From contig JBFXDX010000012.1 of assembly GCA_050180705.1 (NCBI GenBank), positions 62,001 to 126,000 on the forward strand: a stretch of DNA of 64,000 nucleotides, in the 5' to 3' direction. The position numbers and the translations under genes were made by a program. Positions 27,554 through 35,876 of this stretch are shown piece after piece. The notes under the pieces were generated by a model. That model was not told where the DNA came from and did not search any database. It worked only from the letters and a program-made list of their open reading frames with translations. The first letter of the stretch is position 1, and every line of letters starts with the position of its first letter. The DNA comes from SB25 sp050180705 (GTDB lineage: Bacteria > Bacteroidota > Bacteroidia > Bacteroidales > Tenuifilaceae).

Positions 27554-27587
27554 AAAAAGGACAACCTCATGAAAGATTGTCCTTTTC
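27554..27587 (-). terminator. terminator of tRNA-Arg
   Basis: On the minus strand, AAAGGACAATC-TTTCAT-GAGGTTGTCCTTTTTAT forms a hairpin with a U-tract three bases after the tRNA 3' end. Confidence 0.8.
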
Positions 27588-27589
27588 TG

Positions 27590-27663
27590 TGACCCCGGCG
27601 GGATTCAAACCCACGACCTTCAGAACCGGAATCTGACGTTCTATTCAGCTGAACTACGGGGCC
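27590..27663 (-). tRNA. tRNA-Arg (anticodon CCG)
   Basis: The 74-nt cloverleaf folds fully: acceptor GGCCCCG/CGGGGTC, D stem GTTC/GAAC, anticodon stem TCAGA/TCTGA with loop TTCCGGT (anticodon CCG, reads CGG) and T stem GTGGG/CCCGC with loop TTTGAAT. The discriminator base is A. CCA is not encoded (CAG follows), so it is added after transcription. Confidence 0.97.
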
Positions 27664-27703
27664 GTATAAGTATTGCCTGCTGGTTATGTAACCAAAAGCA
27701 TCG

Positions 27704-27734
27704 CAAATATAATGGTGTAAAAGGTTTTTTACAA
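27704..27734 (-). promoter_or_regulatory. promoter of tRNA-Arg
   Basis: On the minus strand, TTG (27734-27732), a 20-base spacer and TATATTTG (27711-27704) form a good promoter about 40 bases before the mature tRNA 5' end. Confidence 0.6.
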
Positions 27735-27776
27735 GTGTATTGTCAATTTCGGTTTTAAATATTTACCCGATTGTGC

Positions 27777-27784
27777 TATCTTTG
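27777..27784 (+). promoter_or_regulatory. -7 element of esterase gene
   Basis: TATCTTTG matches TAnnTTTG and is 21 bases before the ATG at 27806. It shows that the longer frame starting at 27740 is not the true start. Confidence 0.6.
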
Positions 27785-27805
27785 GGTAAATTCAAACGAA
27801 AAGCT

Positions 27806-28951
27806 ATGTTCCGAAGATTTCTGTTACTTGTTATGTTGGTAGTTACTTTTGCGGAGTATTCCAGCTCTCAGGTTGTAGTTGTTATCGACTCGTTACCGGT
27901 TAATACGCCCGAAAGCGATACAATTTTTCTGGCATCATCGTTGAATTGCTGGGATACTCACGACTCAACCTATTTTTTTACAAGGGGCAAGGGTGGACAG
28001 CTGGAGCTGTTGCTTCCAGCCGAGGTCGATTCCTTTGAGTTTAAGCTCTGCCGTGGAAGTTGGTTGAGCGTTGAAATGAAAAGCAATGGGACCGATATAC
28101 CCAATCGCTTTTTAGCGAAGGGAACCAACGATACAATTCTCCTTAAGGTGCAGGCTTGGCGCGATTTAATCCCGAAAAAGCAAATAGCATCCACGGCCAC
28201 AAAGGGTGTTCGCTATTTGCCCACAATCTTCGAAATACCTCAGCTAAAACGAAAGCGAACAATTCGTCTGTACTTGCCGCCCAACTACTCCTCCGGAGAG
28301 TTATTCCCGGTGATTTATATGCACGATGGGCAAAATTTGTTCGATAATTCCACTGCATTTGCGGGAGAATGGAAGGTCGACGAAATTATGGATAGTTTGT
28401 ACACCTATCGGGGCTTTTCGGCAATTGTTGTAGCGGTTTATAACGACGATAAGGAGCGTATTAATGAGTATTCGCCGTGGAAAAATGACTCCTTAGGTAT
28501 TGAGGGCGATGGCGATAAGTATGCTAAATTCATTGCGAATACCCTAAAACCTTTTATCGATAGGCATTATAGAACACTTTCGGGTCGGGAGAATACTGCT
28601 ATTATTGGTAGTTCCATGGGAGGGCTCATATCACTCTATATTGCGTTGGAGTACCCCGATTTATTTGGAAATGCAGCAATCTTTTCTCCTTCTATCGGGG
28701 TTGCACCCAAGCTGAACGATTATCTTCAGAAGTATAAACACAAAAAATTTCAGCATATCTATTTCTTGGCGGGCGAGAAGGAGGGAGGAACACTGGTGGA
28801 TGATGTAAATAGAGCTGTTGAGCAGCTAAAGGCAATCGGATTCGACGATGAGCACGAGTTGAAGGTAACGATAGCACCCGATGGTCGGCATGCCGAATGG
28901 TTTTGGAGCCGCGAATTTGGCGATGCAGTTCGATATATGTTTAATTTCTGA
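27806..28951 (+). CDS. secreted esterase (Fes/esterase D-like alpha/beta hydrolase)
   Basis: 381 residues from ATG 27806. The signal peptide is FRRFLLLVMLVVTFAEYSSS. Residues about 25-125 form a beta-sandwich like a carbohydrate-binding/E-set domain (FLASSLNCWDTHDS, FEFKLCRGSWLSVEM). Residues about 135-380 form a putative esterase domain with MHDGQNLFD and the nucleophile elbow G268-S-S270-M-G; the acid lies probably near GEKEGGTLVDDV and the His in DGRHAEWFW. This arrangement is that of the Fes/IroE/xylan-esterase group that cleaves ester bonds in siderophores or polysaccharides. The substrate is not determined by sequence. It precedes an orphan methyltransferase without an obvious link. Confidence 0.85.
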   Translation: MFRRFLLLVMLVVTFAEYSSSQVVVVIDSLPVNTPESDTIFLASSLNCWDTHDSTYFFTRGKGGQLELLLPAEVDSFEFKLCRGSWLSVEMKSNGTDIPNRFLAKGTNDTILLKVQAWRDLIPKKQIASTATKGVRYLPTIFEIPQLKRKRTIRLYLPPNYSSGELFPVIYMHDGQNLFDNSTAFAGEWKVDEIMDSLYTYRGFSAIVVAVYNDDKERINEYSPWKNDSLGIEGDGDKYAKFIANTLKPFIDRHYRTLSGRENTAIIGSSMGGLISLYIALEYPDLFGNAAIFSPSIGVAPKLNDYLQKYKHKKFQHIYFLAGEKEGGTLVDDVNRAVEQLKAIGFDDEHELKVTIAPDGRHAEWFWSREFGDAVRYMFNF

Positions 28952-28958
28952 TGGAGCA

Positions 28959-28988
28959 TTGCCATAACACTTGTCTTTCCTATATTTG
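28959..28988 (+). promoter_or_regulatory. promoter of cytosine methyltransferase gene
   Basis: TTG (28959-28961), a 19-base spacer and TATATTTG (28981-28988). The ATG at 28993 is only four bases after the -7 element, so the mRNA would be leaderless or nearly so. Confidence 0.6.
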
Positions 28989-28992
28989 AGCC

Positions 28993-30168
28993 ATGGAAAA
29001 ATTCAAATTTATTGATTTATTCTGTGGTATAGGTGGTTTCCATTTAGCATTGAGTTCTCTTGGCGGTGAGTGCGTTTTTGCTTCGGATATTGATGCGGAT
29101 TGTCGGAAAGTTTATCAGCAAAATTTCGGGATAGAACCCCATGGCGATATAACCAAGATTGATGAGAAGGATATTCCCGCCCACGATGTTCTTTGTGGTG
29201 GTTTTCCTTGCCAATCGTTTTCAAAGGCTGGTAATCGTAGAGGAATAAACGATCCTAGGGGAACCCTTTTTTTCGATATTGTACGAATCGTAAAGCATCA
29301 TAAACCCAAGTATCTGTTGCTGGAGAATGTTCGCAATCTTGCAGGGCACGATGGCGGAAATACTTGGAAGGTTATTCACTATAACTTGGAGCATTTAGGG
29401 TACAATGTGTTGCCCGAGCCGGTAATATTCAGCCCGCATTATATTGGAATTCCTCAGCATCGCGAAAGGGTTTTTATTGCATGCGTAAGAAAGGATATTG
29501 GAGAATTGCCGATAATGCCATCGAAACCATCGAAATTACAAAGCTGTGATGCCTTAAGTGTTGTCGATACCGATTCTCGGAATCATAAAGAGTTCCGGGT
29601 TACAAAAAGCGAAGAGGGCATCATTGAAATATGGAACAGCTTTATTAAGAATATTAAGGGCGATTTACCTGGCTTTCCTGTTTGGACAGAATGGTTCGAT
29701 AAGGAGGTTTCCCAGGAAGAGTTTGTAATGTATCCTGCCTGGAAGCAGAGTTTCATCCAAAAGAATAAGCAGCTGTTTTCGTCGAATTATAAGTTCCTTT
29801 CCAAATGGCTGGAAAAAGCTCGGAGTAATCCCGATTTTAAGGGGGCAAAGGCCAAGTTCGAATGGCAGGCGGGGAAAGTTGCAAATCCTGATCTTTGGAG
29901 TACGTTAATGCATTTCAGACCATCGGGGTTAAGAGCAAAAGCACCTACACATTTTCCGGCATTGGTAGCCATTACACAAACATCGATTGTTGGCCCATTA
30001 AAAAGAAGACTTACTCCACGGGAGTGCGCTCGGTTACAGAGTTTTCCCGAAACTTTTAAAATCCATTCGACCAACAGAATTGCGTACCGTCAGTTTGGTA
30101 ACTCTGTAAATGTTGAGGTGGTGAAACTTTTTGCAAAAACTTTACTATATTCGAATTCTATTATTTAA
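28993..30168 (+). CDS. DNA (cytosine-5-)-methyltransferase, orphan
   Basis: A 391-residue C5-cytosine methyltransferase using S-adenosylmethionine. Motif I is DLFCGIGGF (8-16), motif IV GGFPCQSFS with catalytic Cys73, motif VI LLLENVRNL (about 113-121), motif VIII IPQHRERVFIAC, motif IX RLTPRECARLQSFP and motif X AYRQFGNSVNVEVV. The target-recognition region (about 175-325) is long and charged (PGFPVWTEWF, FKGAKAKFEWQAG). No restriction endonuclease or specificity subunit adjoins it: the neighbours are an esterase and an RDD protein. It could therefore be a solitary epigenetic or anti-restriction methylase, or a remnant of a lost system. The recognition sequence is unknown. Confidence 0.95.
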   Translation: MEKFKFIDLFCGIGGFHLALSSLGGECVFASDIDADCRKVYQQNFGIEPHGDITKIDEKDIPAHDVLCGGFPCQSFSKAGNRRGINDPRGTLFFDIVRIVKHHKPKYLLLENVRNLAGHDGGNTWKVIHYNLEHLGYNVLPEPVIFSPHYIGIPQHRERVFIACVRKDIGELPIMPSKPSKLQSCDALSVVDTDSRNHKEFRVTKSEEGIIEIWNSFIKNIKGDLPGFPVWTEWFDKEVSQEEFVMYPAWKQSFIQKNKQLFSSNYKFLSKWLEKARSNPDFKGAKAKFEWQAGKVANPDLWSTLMHFRPSGLRAKAPTHFPALVAITQTSIVGPLKRRLTPRECARLQSFPETFKIHSTNRIAYRQFGNSVNVEVVKLFAKTLLYSNSII

Positions 30169-30186
30169 CCCTAAATCATTATTTGT

Positions 30187-30657
30187 ATGGAAAAGAAGTA
30201 CGCAGGCTTTTGGTGGCGCTTTATCGCTATCTTACTCGATGGGATTATCCTTTGGATTGTTAAAATGATTTTAATCACTCCATTCCTTGGTGTTATAGGT
30301 TTTTCTGCTTATAAGGCAGCATCTGGAGGCATGGATGAAGCTGCTGCTATAGGCATGGCTGGTGCTATTGTTGGAACATTGCTACTCAGTTGGTCATTGA
30401 GTATTGTTGCAGGTTGGCTTTACTTTGCATTGATGGAGTCGTCCAAATTTCAGGGTACAGTTGGAAAATTAGCTTTAGGTATTATTGTTACTGATGTAGA
30501 TGGTAATAAAATATCCTTTGCTAGAGCAACTGGTCGTTATTTCTCAAAGATTCTATCAGGTTTTATTTTGATGATAGGTTATATAATGGCTGGTTTCACC
30601 GAGAAAAAACAGGCATTGCACGATATTATTGCAGGTACTTTAGTTTGGAAAAAATAG
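30187..30657 (+). CDS. RDD family membrane protein
   Basis: A 156-residue protein with the RDD signature near the N-terminus (YAGFWWRFIAILLDGIILW) and about three membrane helices (17-45, 60-82 and 115-140). The family motif GTVGKLALGIIVTDVDG is near residues 87-106. RDD proteins are inner-membrane proteins, some linked to ion or solute transport; no substrate can be assigned here. It starts 18 bases after the methyltransferase stop and ends at a terminator. Confidence 0.85.
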   Translation: MEKKYAGFWWRFIAILLDGIILWIVKMILITPFLGVIGFSAYKAASGGMDEAAAIGMAGAIVGTLLLSWSLSIVAGWLYFALMESSKFQGTVGKLALGIIVTDVDGNKISFARATGRYFSKILSGFILMIGYIMAGFTEKKQALHDIIAGTLVWKK

Positions 30658-30677
30658 TACAGTCTGCACTGTTAAAA

Positions 30678-30708
30678 TAAAAGTCCGCTAAATGCGGACT
30701 TTTTTTAT
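30678..30708. terminator. bidirectional terminator
   Basis: AAAGTCCGC-TAAAT-GCGGACTTTTTTT separates the convergent RDD and aroA genes. Confidence 0.85.
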
Positions 30709-30721
30709 TTGTAAGGCTTAA

Positions 30722-31957
30722 TTAACTATTTATTTCGAAACCAACCTTCTTTAAATCGTCCCAGAATGTTGTGTACGATTTATTGGTAACCCAAGGATTT
30801 TCGATGGTTACATTTATGCCTTTTAGGCATATTGGCGCTAACGAAAGAGGCATGCGATGGTCGTTGTGCGTATCGAATGTAACTTCCTTTAATCCTTTAA
30901 ACTTTGTTTTTCCATCAAAGGAGAGTCTTTCTTTATTCTCGATAACTTCCAACTTTATACTTGCACCAATTTTTGCCAGCTCTGCTTTAATGGACTCTAT
31001 TCTGTCGGAGTCTTTCTGATGCAGCGATTCTATTCCCTCAATCAGGAAAGGGATATTTAGGCATGCGCATGTAACAACACAGGCTGGAATTAAATCGGGG
31101 TGATTGGCAAAATTATGGGTGAACTTCTTTACAGTTTTACCTTTCCGTTTTATTTTGATGGAATCGGGATTAATCTGAGTTTCTACACCAAATTGCTTGA
31201 AGATATCCTTGGTAACAGAATCGCACTGAAAACTTTCAGGATTTAATCCTTCCAGAGTGATACTCCCTTTTTGAGCAAGTGCAACCATTTGGTACCAGTA
31301 CGAGGCCATGCTCCAATCCGATTCAATTACCAACTCGGAGCCATCTTTTGTTTCGTGTTCAACAAGAATGTCTTCCTCTTTCCACTCAGTATTCACGCCT
31401 AAATATTGCAATGCTTTTAGGGTCATCATTACGTATCCCGATTGTATAATGCGATCCTTTAACTCAGCAATGGTTTCGTTCTGAATAGAGTCCGACAGAA
31501 GTAATTTTGCTTCAATAACCTTGCTGTTGATAGACCCATCGACACGGAGAATTTTGCCCTGCAAATTCTTGCCAATGATTTTTAGAGGAGGTCGTCCCAA
31601 TCGTTCCTCGAAGGAGACATTTAGACCAAATTTTTGAAGCACCTTGGCTATTTTAGCAATAGGCTTATCTTTTATGAAGTCCGATGATGAGATTGTCCAT
31701 TCTCCACCAAAATAGTTAATGAACGATCGGATATGCCGTATTGCTTTTGCCGAGGATCCTCGGTTTTTCTTTACTTCGCTCAGTAGATTTTTGTCAATTA
31801 TGCGGGAATCTTCGGTTTCCGTAGTGATTTGCTGAGTGAGATTCGAACTCCTTAGAATTCTAATCGTTAAAAATTTGTGATTTAAAGGCTTTGTGGGAGA
31901 TAGCGTTATTTCACCATTCAAAGTCTGATCTGGTTTACTAACATAATACTTAATCAT
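30722..31957 (-). CDS. aroA: 3-phosphoshikimate 1-carboxyvinyltransferase (divergent EPSP synthase)
   Basis: A 411-residue EPSP synthase, transferring enolpyruvate from PEP to shikimate 3-phosphate on the way to chorismate. The C-terminal half is conventional: GSINSKVIEAKLL, the KDSDRIESI motif and HNDHRMPLSLAP, ending NKSYTTFWDDL. The N-terminal half is not: the usual GSKSxSNR reads PTK23PLNHK, and NAGTAMRP reads NRGSSAKAI. By eye alignment, several PEP-contacting arginines become Lys or are absent (R124-equivalent is Phe in SSDFIKDKPI). Bacteroidota enzymes are known to be divergent, so it is probably active, but this needs testing. It has its own promoter. Confidence 0.85.
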   Translation of the reverse strand: MIKYYVSKPDQTLNGEITLSPTKPLNHKFLTIRILRSSNLTQQITTETEDSRIIDKNLLSEVKKNRGSSAKAIRHIRSFINYFGGEWTISSSDFIKDKPIAKIAKVLQKFGLNVSFEERLGRPPLKIIGKNLQGKILRVDGSINSKVIEAKLLLSDSIQNETIAELKDRIIQSGYVMMTLKALQYLGVNTEWKEEDILVEHETKDGSELVIESDWSMASYWYQMVALAQKGSITLEGLNPESFQCDSVTKDIFKQFGVETQINPDSIKIKRKGKTVKKFTHNFANHPDLIPACVVTCACLNIPFLIEGIESLHQKDSDRIESIKAELAKIGASIKLEVIENKERLSFDGKTKFKGLKEVTFDTHNDHRMPLSLAPICLKGINVTIENPWVTNKSYTTFWDDLKKVGFEINS

Positions 31958-31986
31958 AATGCATCGAAATTTTGTCCCAAGAATCT

Positions 31987-31994
31987 CAAAAGTA
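31987..31994 (-). promoter_or_regulatory. -7 element of aroA
   Basis: TACTTTTG on the minus strand matches TAnnTTTG exactly, 29 bases before the aroA ATG. Confidence 0.55.
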
Positions 31995-32056
31995 AAATTT
32001 TTACGGATATAAACCCATAAAAATTCAATATTATTATCAACTAGGAGAGTGTTGCT

Positions 32057-32860
32057 TTAGGAATGATTTGTGAGGTTTTCCTCTAGTAAAATCTTGAGTT
32101 CTTGGGTTGAAACTCCATATTTTATGATGCTATGTACTACAAAACTGATTTTTCCAGTTTCTTCAGATACCAGTACAACCAATGCATCCGTAATTTCGCT
32201 TATTCCAATGGCTGCTTTGTGACGCATTCCGTAATGAGGTGGAAGATTTAGGTTCTCGCTTACGGGCAGTACGCATCGTGCTGCATGAATTTTGTCGTTA
32301 ACAATTATAACGGCACCGTCGTGTAGTGGGCTGTTTTTAAAGAAAATGTTTTCGAGCAACCGGCTCGAGGTTTCTGCTTCTATAATATCTCCCGTTTCGG
32401 CGTAGAATTGTAGTTCCGATTTTCGCGCAATAACAATTAAAGCTCCAGTCTTAGTTTCGGACATATTCCTGCATGCTTTAACAATGGCATTGATGTTAAT
32501 AGGCGGAGTGTCATCCTTGTGTTTTGGAAAGAGTATATTCTCTAACGAGAACTTGCTTCTCGACATGTATCGGCTTCCTATAAAAAGTAAGAATTTCCTG
32601 ATCTCCTGTTGAAATACTATGATTAAGGCCAAAACTCCAACTCCGATGATTTGTCCAAGAATTCCACTCAGTAGTTCCATGTTTAGAGCACGAACAACCA
32701 ACCAGAATATGTATAAAACAACAACTCCCGCAAAGATATTGATGGCCACAGTACCTCGTATAAGCATATATATTTGGTAAAGCAGAAAGGCCACGAGAAT
32801 TACATCGATAATATCGAGAACTCGGATTGTAATGAAAAGATCAATAAAACCGGTAATCAT
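32057..32860 (-). CDS. cdaA: diadenylate cyclase CdaA-type
   Basis: A 267-residue membrane-anchored enzyme that makes cyclic di-AMP from two ATP. Three N-terminal membrane helices (about 10-90) precede the DAC domain (about 110-255), which carries the catalytic DGA motif (LHDGAVIIV) and the second motif GMRHKAAIGISE. The usual RHR triplet reads RHK here, a conservative change. It follows folP by nine bases on the same strand, so the two are an operon. Cyclic di-AMP controls potassium and osmotic balance and cell-wall homeostasis in other bacteria. Confidence 0.93.
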   Translation of the reverse strand: MITGFIDLFITIRVLDIIDVILVAFLLYQIYMLIRGTVAINIFAGVVVLYIFWLVVRALNMELLSGILGQIIGVGVLALIIVFQQEIRKFLLFIGSRYMSRSKFSLENILFPKHKDDTPPININAIVKACRNMSETKTGALIVIARKSELQFYAETGDIIEAETSSRLLENIFFKNSPLHDGAVIIVNDKIHAARCVLPVSENLNLPPHYGMRHKAAIGISEITDALVVLVSEETGKISFVVHSIIKYGVSTQELKILLEENLTNHS

Positions 32861-32869
32861 ACCTTTATC

Positions 32870-33751
32870 TTATAAATACTGAAAATCGGGTTGCTGCTGG
32901 GTTAGTTCAAAAAGTTTGATAGTTTCAAACGCTTCTTTTACATCGTGAACTCGCAAAATAGTTGCTCCATTCTCAAGAGCAATGGTATTAAGAACCGATG
33001 TTCCGTTTAGTGCATTATTGGGCGAGATATTAAGCGATTTGTATATCATTGATTTTCGAGAAACGCCAGCTAGAATTGGAAGTTCAAAAAGTCGGAACGC
33101 ATTCAGGTTCTTTAGTATGGTGTAGTTGTGATCTGTGTTTTTACCAAATCCGAAGCCCGGATCTAGAATTATATCGTTAACGCCCAAACGTTTCAGCCTT
33201 TCTATTTTTTCGTTGAAGTAGATGAAAATCTCTTTGATTACATTTTCGTAGGTTGGATTGTGCTGCATATTATCTGGAGTTCCCTTCATGTGCATAAGAA
33301 TATACGGAACCTTTAACTCTGCAATAGTTTCAAACATTTTAGGATCCATTTCGCCCGCCGATATATCGTTGATGATATTTGCTCCAAAATCCGAAACCAT
33401 TCTACGGGCAACACTCGAACGAAATGTGTCGATGGAAACTATTGCCGATGGAAATTTCTTTTTAATTGCATTCAATGCTTTCGAGAGGCGCTTTAGTTCC
33501 AACTCTTCATCAACAGGGTTTGCCCCAGGACGAGTAGAGCATGCGCCTACATCAATTATTGTACCTCCGTCGGCCAAAATTTGCTCGGCTCGGCGTGCAA
33601 TTGAGTGTGAAAAACGGAATCGGCTTGCACTAAAAAAAGAATCGCTAGTTACGTTTATTATTCCCATTACCATAGGTTTGGCAACACTTATTATCTTTCC
33701 ATTGCTAGTAATGGTTTGCCTTTGTTTTAAATGAGATTCAAGTTGTTCCAT
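32870..33751 (-). CDS. folP: dihydropteroate synthase
   Basis: A 293-residue TIM-barrel enzyme condensing p-aminobenzoate with dihydropterin pyrophosphate in folate synthesis. Visible motifs: MGIINVTSDSFF (about 29-40), DVGACSTRPGA (about 66-76), VSIDTFRSSVA, NDISAGE, PYILMHMKGTPDNMQ, ILDPGFGFGKN and ILRVHDVKE. The 25-residue N-terminal lead is slightly longer than in E. coli. cdaA follows nine bases downstream. pabB at 9.2 kb supplies its substrate branch. Confidence 0.96.
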   Translation of the reverse strand: MEQLESHLKQRQTITSNGKIISVAKPMVMGIINVTSDSFFSASRFRFSHSIARRAEQILADGGTIIDVGACSTRPGANPVDEELELKRLSKALNAIKKKFPSAIVSIDTFRSSVARRMVSDFGANIINDISAGEMDPKMFETIAELKVPYILMHMKGTPDNMQHNPTYENVIKEIFIYFNEKIERLKRLGVNDIILDPGFGFGKNTDHNYTILKNLNAFRLFELPILAGVSRKSMIYKSLNISPNNALNGTSVLNTIALENGATILRVHDVKEAFETIKLFELTQQQPDFQYL

Positions 33752-33860
33752 TTTTTCCTATATTGCGTGGTATTTTGTGGTTAAAAATACGAAACATTGG
33801 TTGAAATTTGCTACGGTTGAGGTTTTAATTCTTTGATTTAAATTAAAAAACAGATTTACA

Positions 33861-34553
33861 ATGGCTTTGATTGTGATTGAGGGACTGGATGGTGCCGGAA
33901 AATCTACCCAGATTAATCTTTTAAATAATTATTTTGTTGAAAAGGGAATTCCTACTCACTTTTTACATTTTCCTAGGGTCGAATCTCCTTTCTTTGGTGA
34001 GTTGATTGCCAAATTCTTACGTGGCGATTTGGGTGATATTAATCAGGTCGATCCATACATTGTTGCCTTGCTTTATGCATCGGACAGAATGGATGCTGCT
34101 TCTACAATCCAGAGTTGGCTTAACAATGGGCATGTGGTTTTGCTCGATAGGTATGTCTACTCAAATATAGCATTTCAGTGTGCAAAGTTGAGTTCCGACG
34201 ATGAACGTAGTGCTTTACGAAACTGGATATTTAAGTTAGAGTTCGATTACTATAAAATTCCGAAGCCCGATTTGAACATTTTCCTTGATGTACCGTTCGA
34301 GTTTACGAAATCGAGGTTAACTCAGCAACGTTCCGGAACCGATAGGGATTATCTAAATGGAAAAGACGATATTCACGAAAAGGATTTAGGATTTCAGGAG
34401 AGAGTGCGTAAGGTTTACCTTGAGCAGGAGAAAATTGATAATTTTTTCAAGGTGATTAAGTGTAATGCTTCCGACGGATCTATGCAGAAACCCAACGAAA
34501 TATTTAATCAAATCTTAAGTGCGATTAATGAAAATGGTTTGTCGATAGGCTAG
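33861..34553 (+). CDS. tmk: thymidylate kinase
   Basis: A 230-residue dTMP kinase. The P-loop is EGLDGAGKST (residues 7-16), the DR motif lies in LLDRYVYSNIAFQ (about 94-106) and the LID region contains RLTQQRSGTDRDY. The protein is somewhat longer than E. coli Tmk (213). It is transcribed divergently from folP and followed ten bases later by a DoxX-type gene, likely one unit. Confidence 0.94.
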   Translation: MALIVIEGLDGAGKSTQINLLNNYFVEKGIPTHFLHFPRVESPFFGELIAKFLRGDLGDINQVDPYIVALLYASDRMDAASTIQSWLNNGHVVLLDRYVYSNIAFQCAKLSSDDERSALRNWIFKLEFDYYKIPKPDLNIFLDVPFEFTKSRLTQQRSGTDRDYLNGKDDIHEKDLGFQERVRKVYLEQEKIDNFFKVIKCNASDGSMQKPNEIFNQILSAINENGLSIG

Positions 34554-34563
34554 TATATAACTA

Positions 34564-35793
34564 ATGAATAATATTATGAAACGAATAGTGATAGTAAGCC
34601 GGTATCTAATTGCGTTAGTATTTATCTTTTCTGGCTTTGTTAAAGGCGTTGATCCACTTGGCTCGGCATATAAGTTTCACGATTATTTTGTGGCGTTTCA
34701 TCTCGATTTTCTGGAGCCATTATCTCTTCTCTTCTCTTTTTTGCTTGGTGCAGCCGAGTTGCTTATTGGCTTACTTTTGCTGTTTGGAGTTAGGTTGAAA
34801 ATTGCAGCGTGGGGAGCGTTTCTGTTTATGTTGTTGTTTACTCCATTAACGCTATTCTTGGCAATTTTTAATCCGGTGTCGGATTGCGGATGTTTTGGCG
34901 ACGCAGTACACCTATCGAATTGGCAAACATTCTACAAGAATATAGTGTTTTTTGCGGCTTCAATTGTTCTTTTGGTTTACCGTGGTAATTTGGAGTGCAC
35001 TTTTGCAAAATGGAAAGAGTATTTCTTATTGGTGCTTTTGATTATTGTTGCATTTGCCCCGGCAATTCATGGGTATCAGCATTTGCCTTCCATTGATTTT
35101 CGTCCGTACCATGTGGGTGTAAATATTTATAACGATATGACTGTACCCGAGGGTGCTCCTTCCGATGAGTATAGTACAAAGTTTTCTTACCGGAAAGATG
35201 GTATTATAAAGGAGTTCGATGAGAGTAATTACCCTTGGGACGATTCTACGTGGACTTTTGTTGATGCAAAATCGATTTTGGTTAAGGAGGGATACACTGC
35301 GCCAATTCATAATTTCACGCTAAATACGTTAGAAGGTGAAGATATTACAGAGAAATTCGTAACAGCAAGCGGATATAGTTTCTTGGTTGTTTCTTCGAGA
35401 TTGGATAAAGCCGATGTGAATGCTTTTAAGAAGTTAACCGACTTATACTATAAGGCCAACGAGAAAGGCTATGGATTTATTTGTGCTACAGCAACCTCTC
35501 TGGATGCAATTCGTCAATTTACCAGCGAAAATGCAATCCCATTCCAATTCGTTACTGCCGACGAGGTAACGCTTAAAACTATAGTTCGTTCAAATCCAGG
35601 TTTGCTGTTACTGTACAATGGAACAATAATTGGCAAGTGGCACTGGCGCGATTTTCCAGATGTTAACTATGTCAACAGCGATATGTATTCCATGCAGTTA
35701 TCTGAAATGGCAAGTGTTGCTAATAAAAGGCTTTCCATTGCATTGGGGGCATTTCTTTTGCTCTTATTAATTATTGTTAAGTTCTGGAAATAA
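34564..35793 (+). CDS. BT_3928-like DoxX/MauE membrane protein with thioredoxin-like tail
   Basis: A 409-residue protein. The N-terminal part (about 1-145) has four membrane helices of the DoxX/MauE type with GFVKGVDPLGSAYKFHDYF and the Cys pair in SDCGCFGDAV. After a fifth helix (about 155-170) the rest is an extracytoplasmic domain with a thioredoxin-like order (about 255-380, FLVVSSRLDKADV) but no CxxC, and a last helix anchors the C-terminus. The layout matches a Bacteroidota family named after BT_3928. A redox role is suggested by the MauE-like part only. ATG 34576 (MKRIVIVSRY) is an alternative start. Confidence 0.83.
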   Translation: MNNIMKRIVIVSRYLIALVFIFSGFVKGVDPLGSAYKFHDYFVAFHLDFLEPLSLLFSFLLGAAELLIGLLLLFGVRLKIAAWGAFLFMLLFTPLTLFLAIFNPVSDCGCFGDAVHLSNWQTFYKNIVFFAASIVLLVYRGNLECTFAKWKEYFLLVLLIIVAFAPAIHGYQHLPSIDFRPYHVGVNIYNDMTVPEGAPSDEYSTKFSYRKDGIIKEFDESNYPWDDSTWTFVDAKSILVKEGYTAPIHNFTLNTLEGEDITEKFVTASGYSFLVVSSRLDKADVNAFKKLTDLYYKANEKGYGFICATATSLDAIRQFTSENAIPFQFVTADEVTLKTIVRSNPGLLLLYNGTIIGKWHWRDFPDVNYVNSDMYSMQLSEMASVANKRLSIALGAFLLLLLIIVKFWK

Positions 35794-35876
35794 ACTTACG
35801 ATATTGTTTTCGTTTCACTGTATTAGCTATAACTTTATTGTTAAAACATAAAGAGTTGTCATTTAAAATTTGAAGT

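Noticed and set aside
27590..27663. tRNA-associated integration site with an island
   Set aside because: No integrase, no duplicated tRNA 3' end and no phage or conjugation genes were found in the flanks.
33258..33734. 158-codon frame antisense to folP
   Set aside because: It lies fully inside folP, whose motifs are all intact; no promoter or family resemblance.
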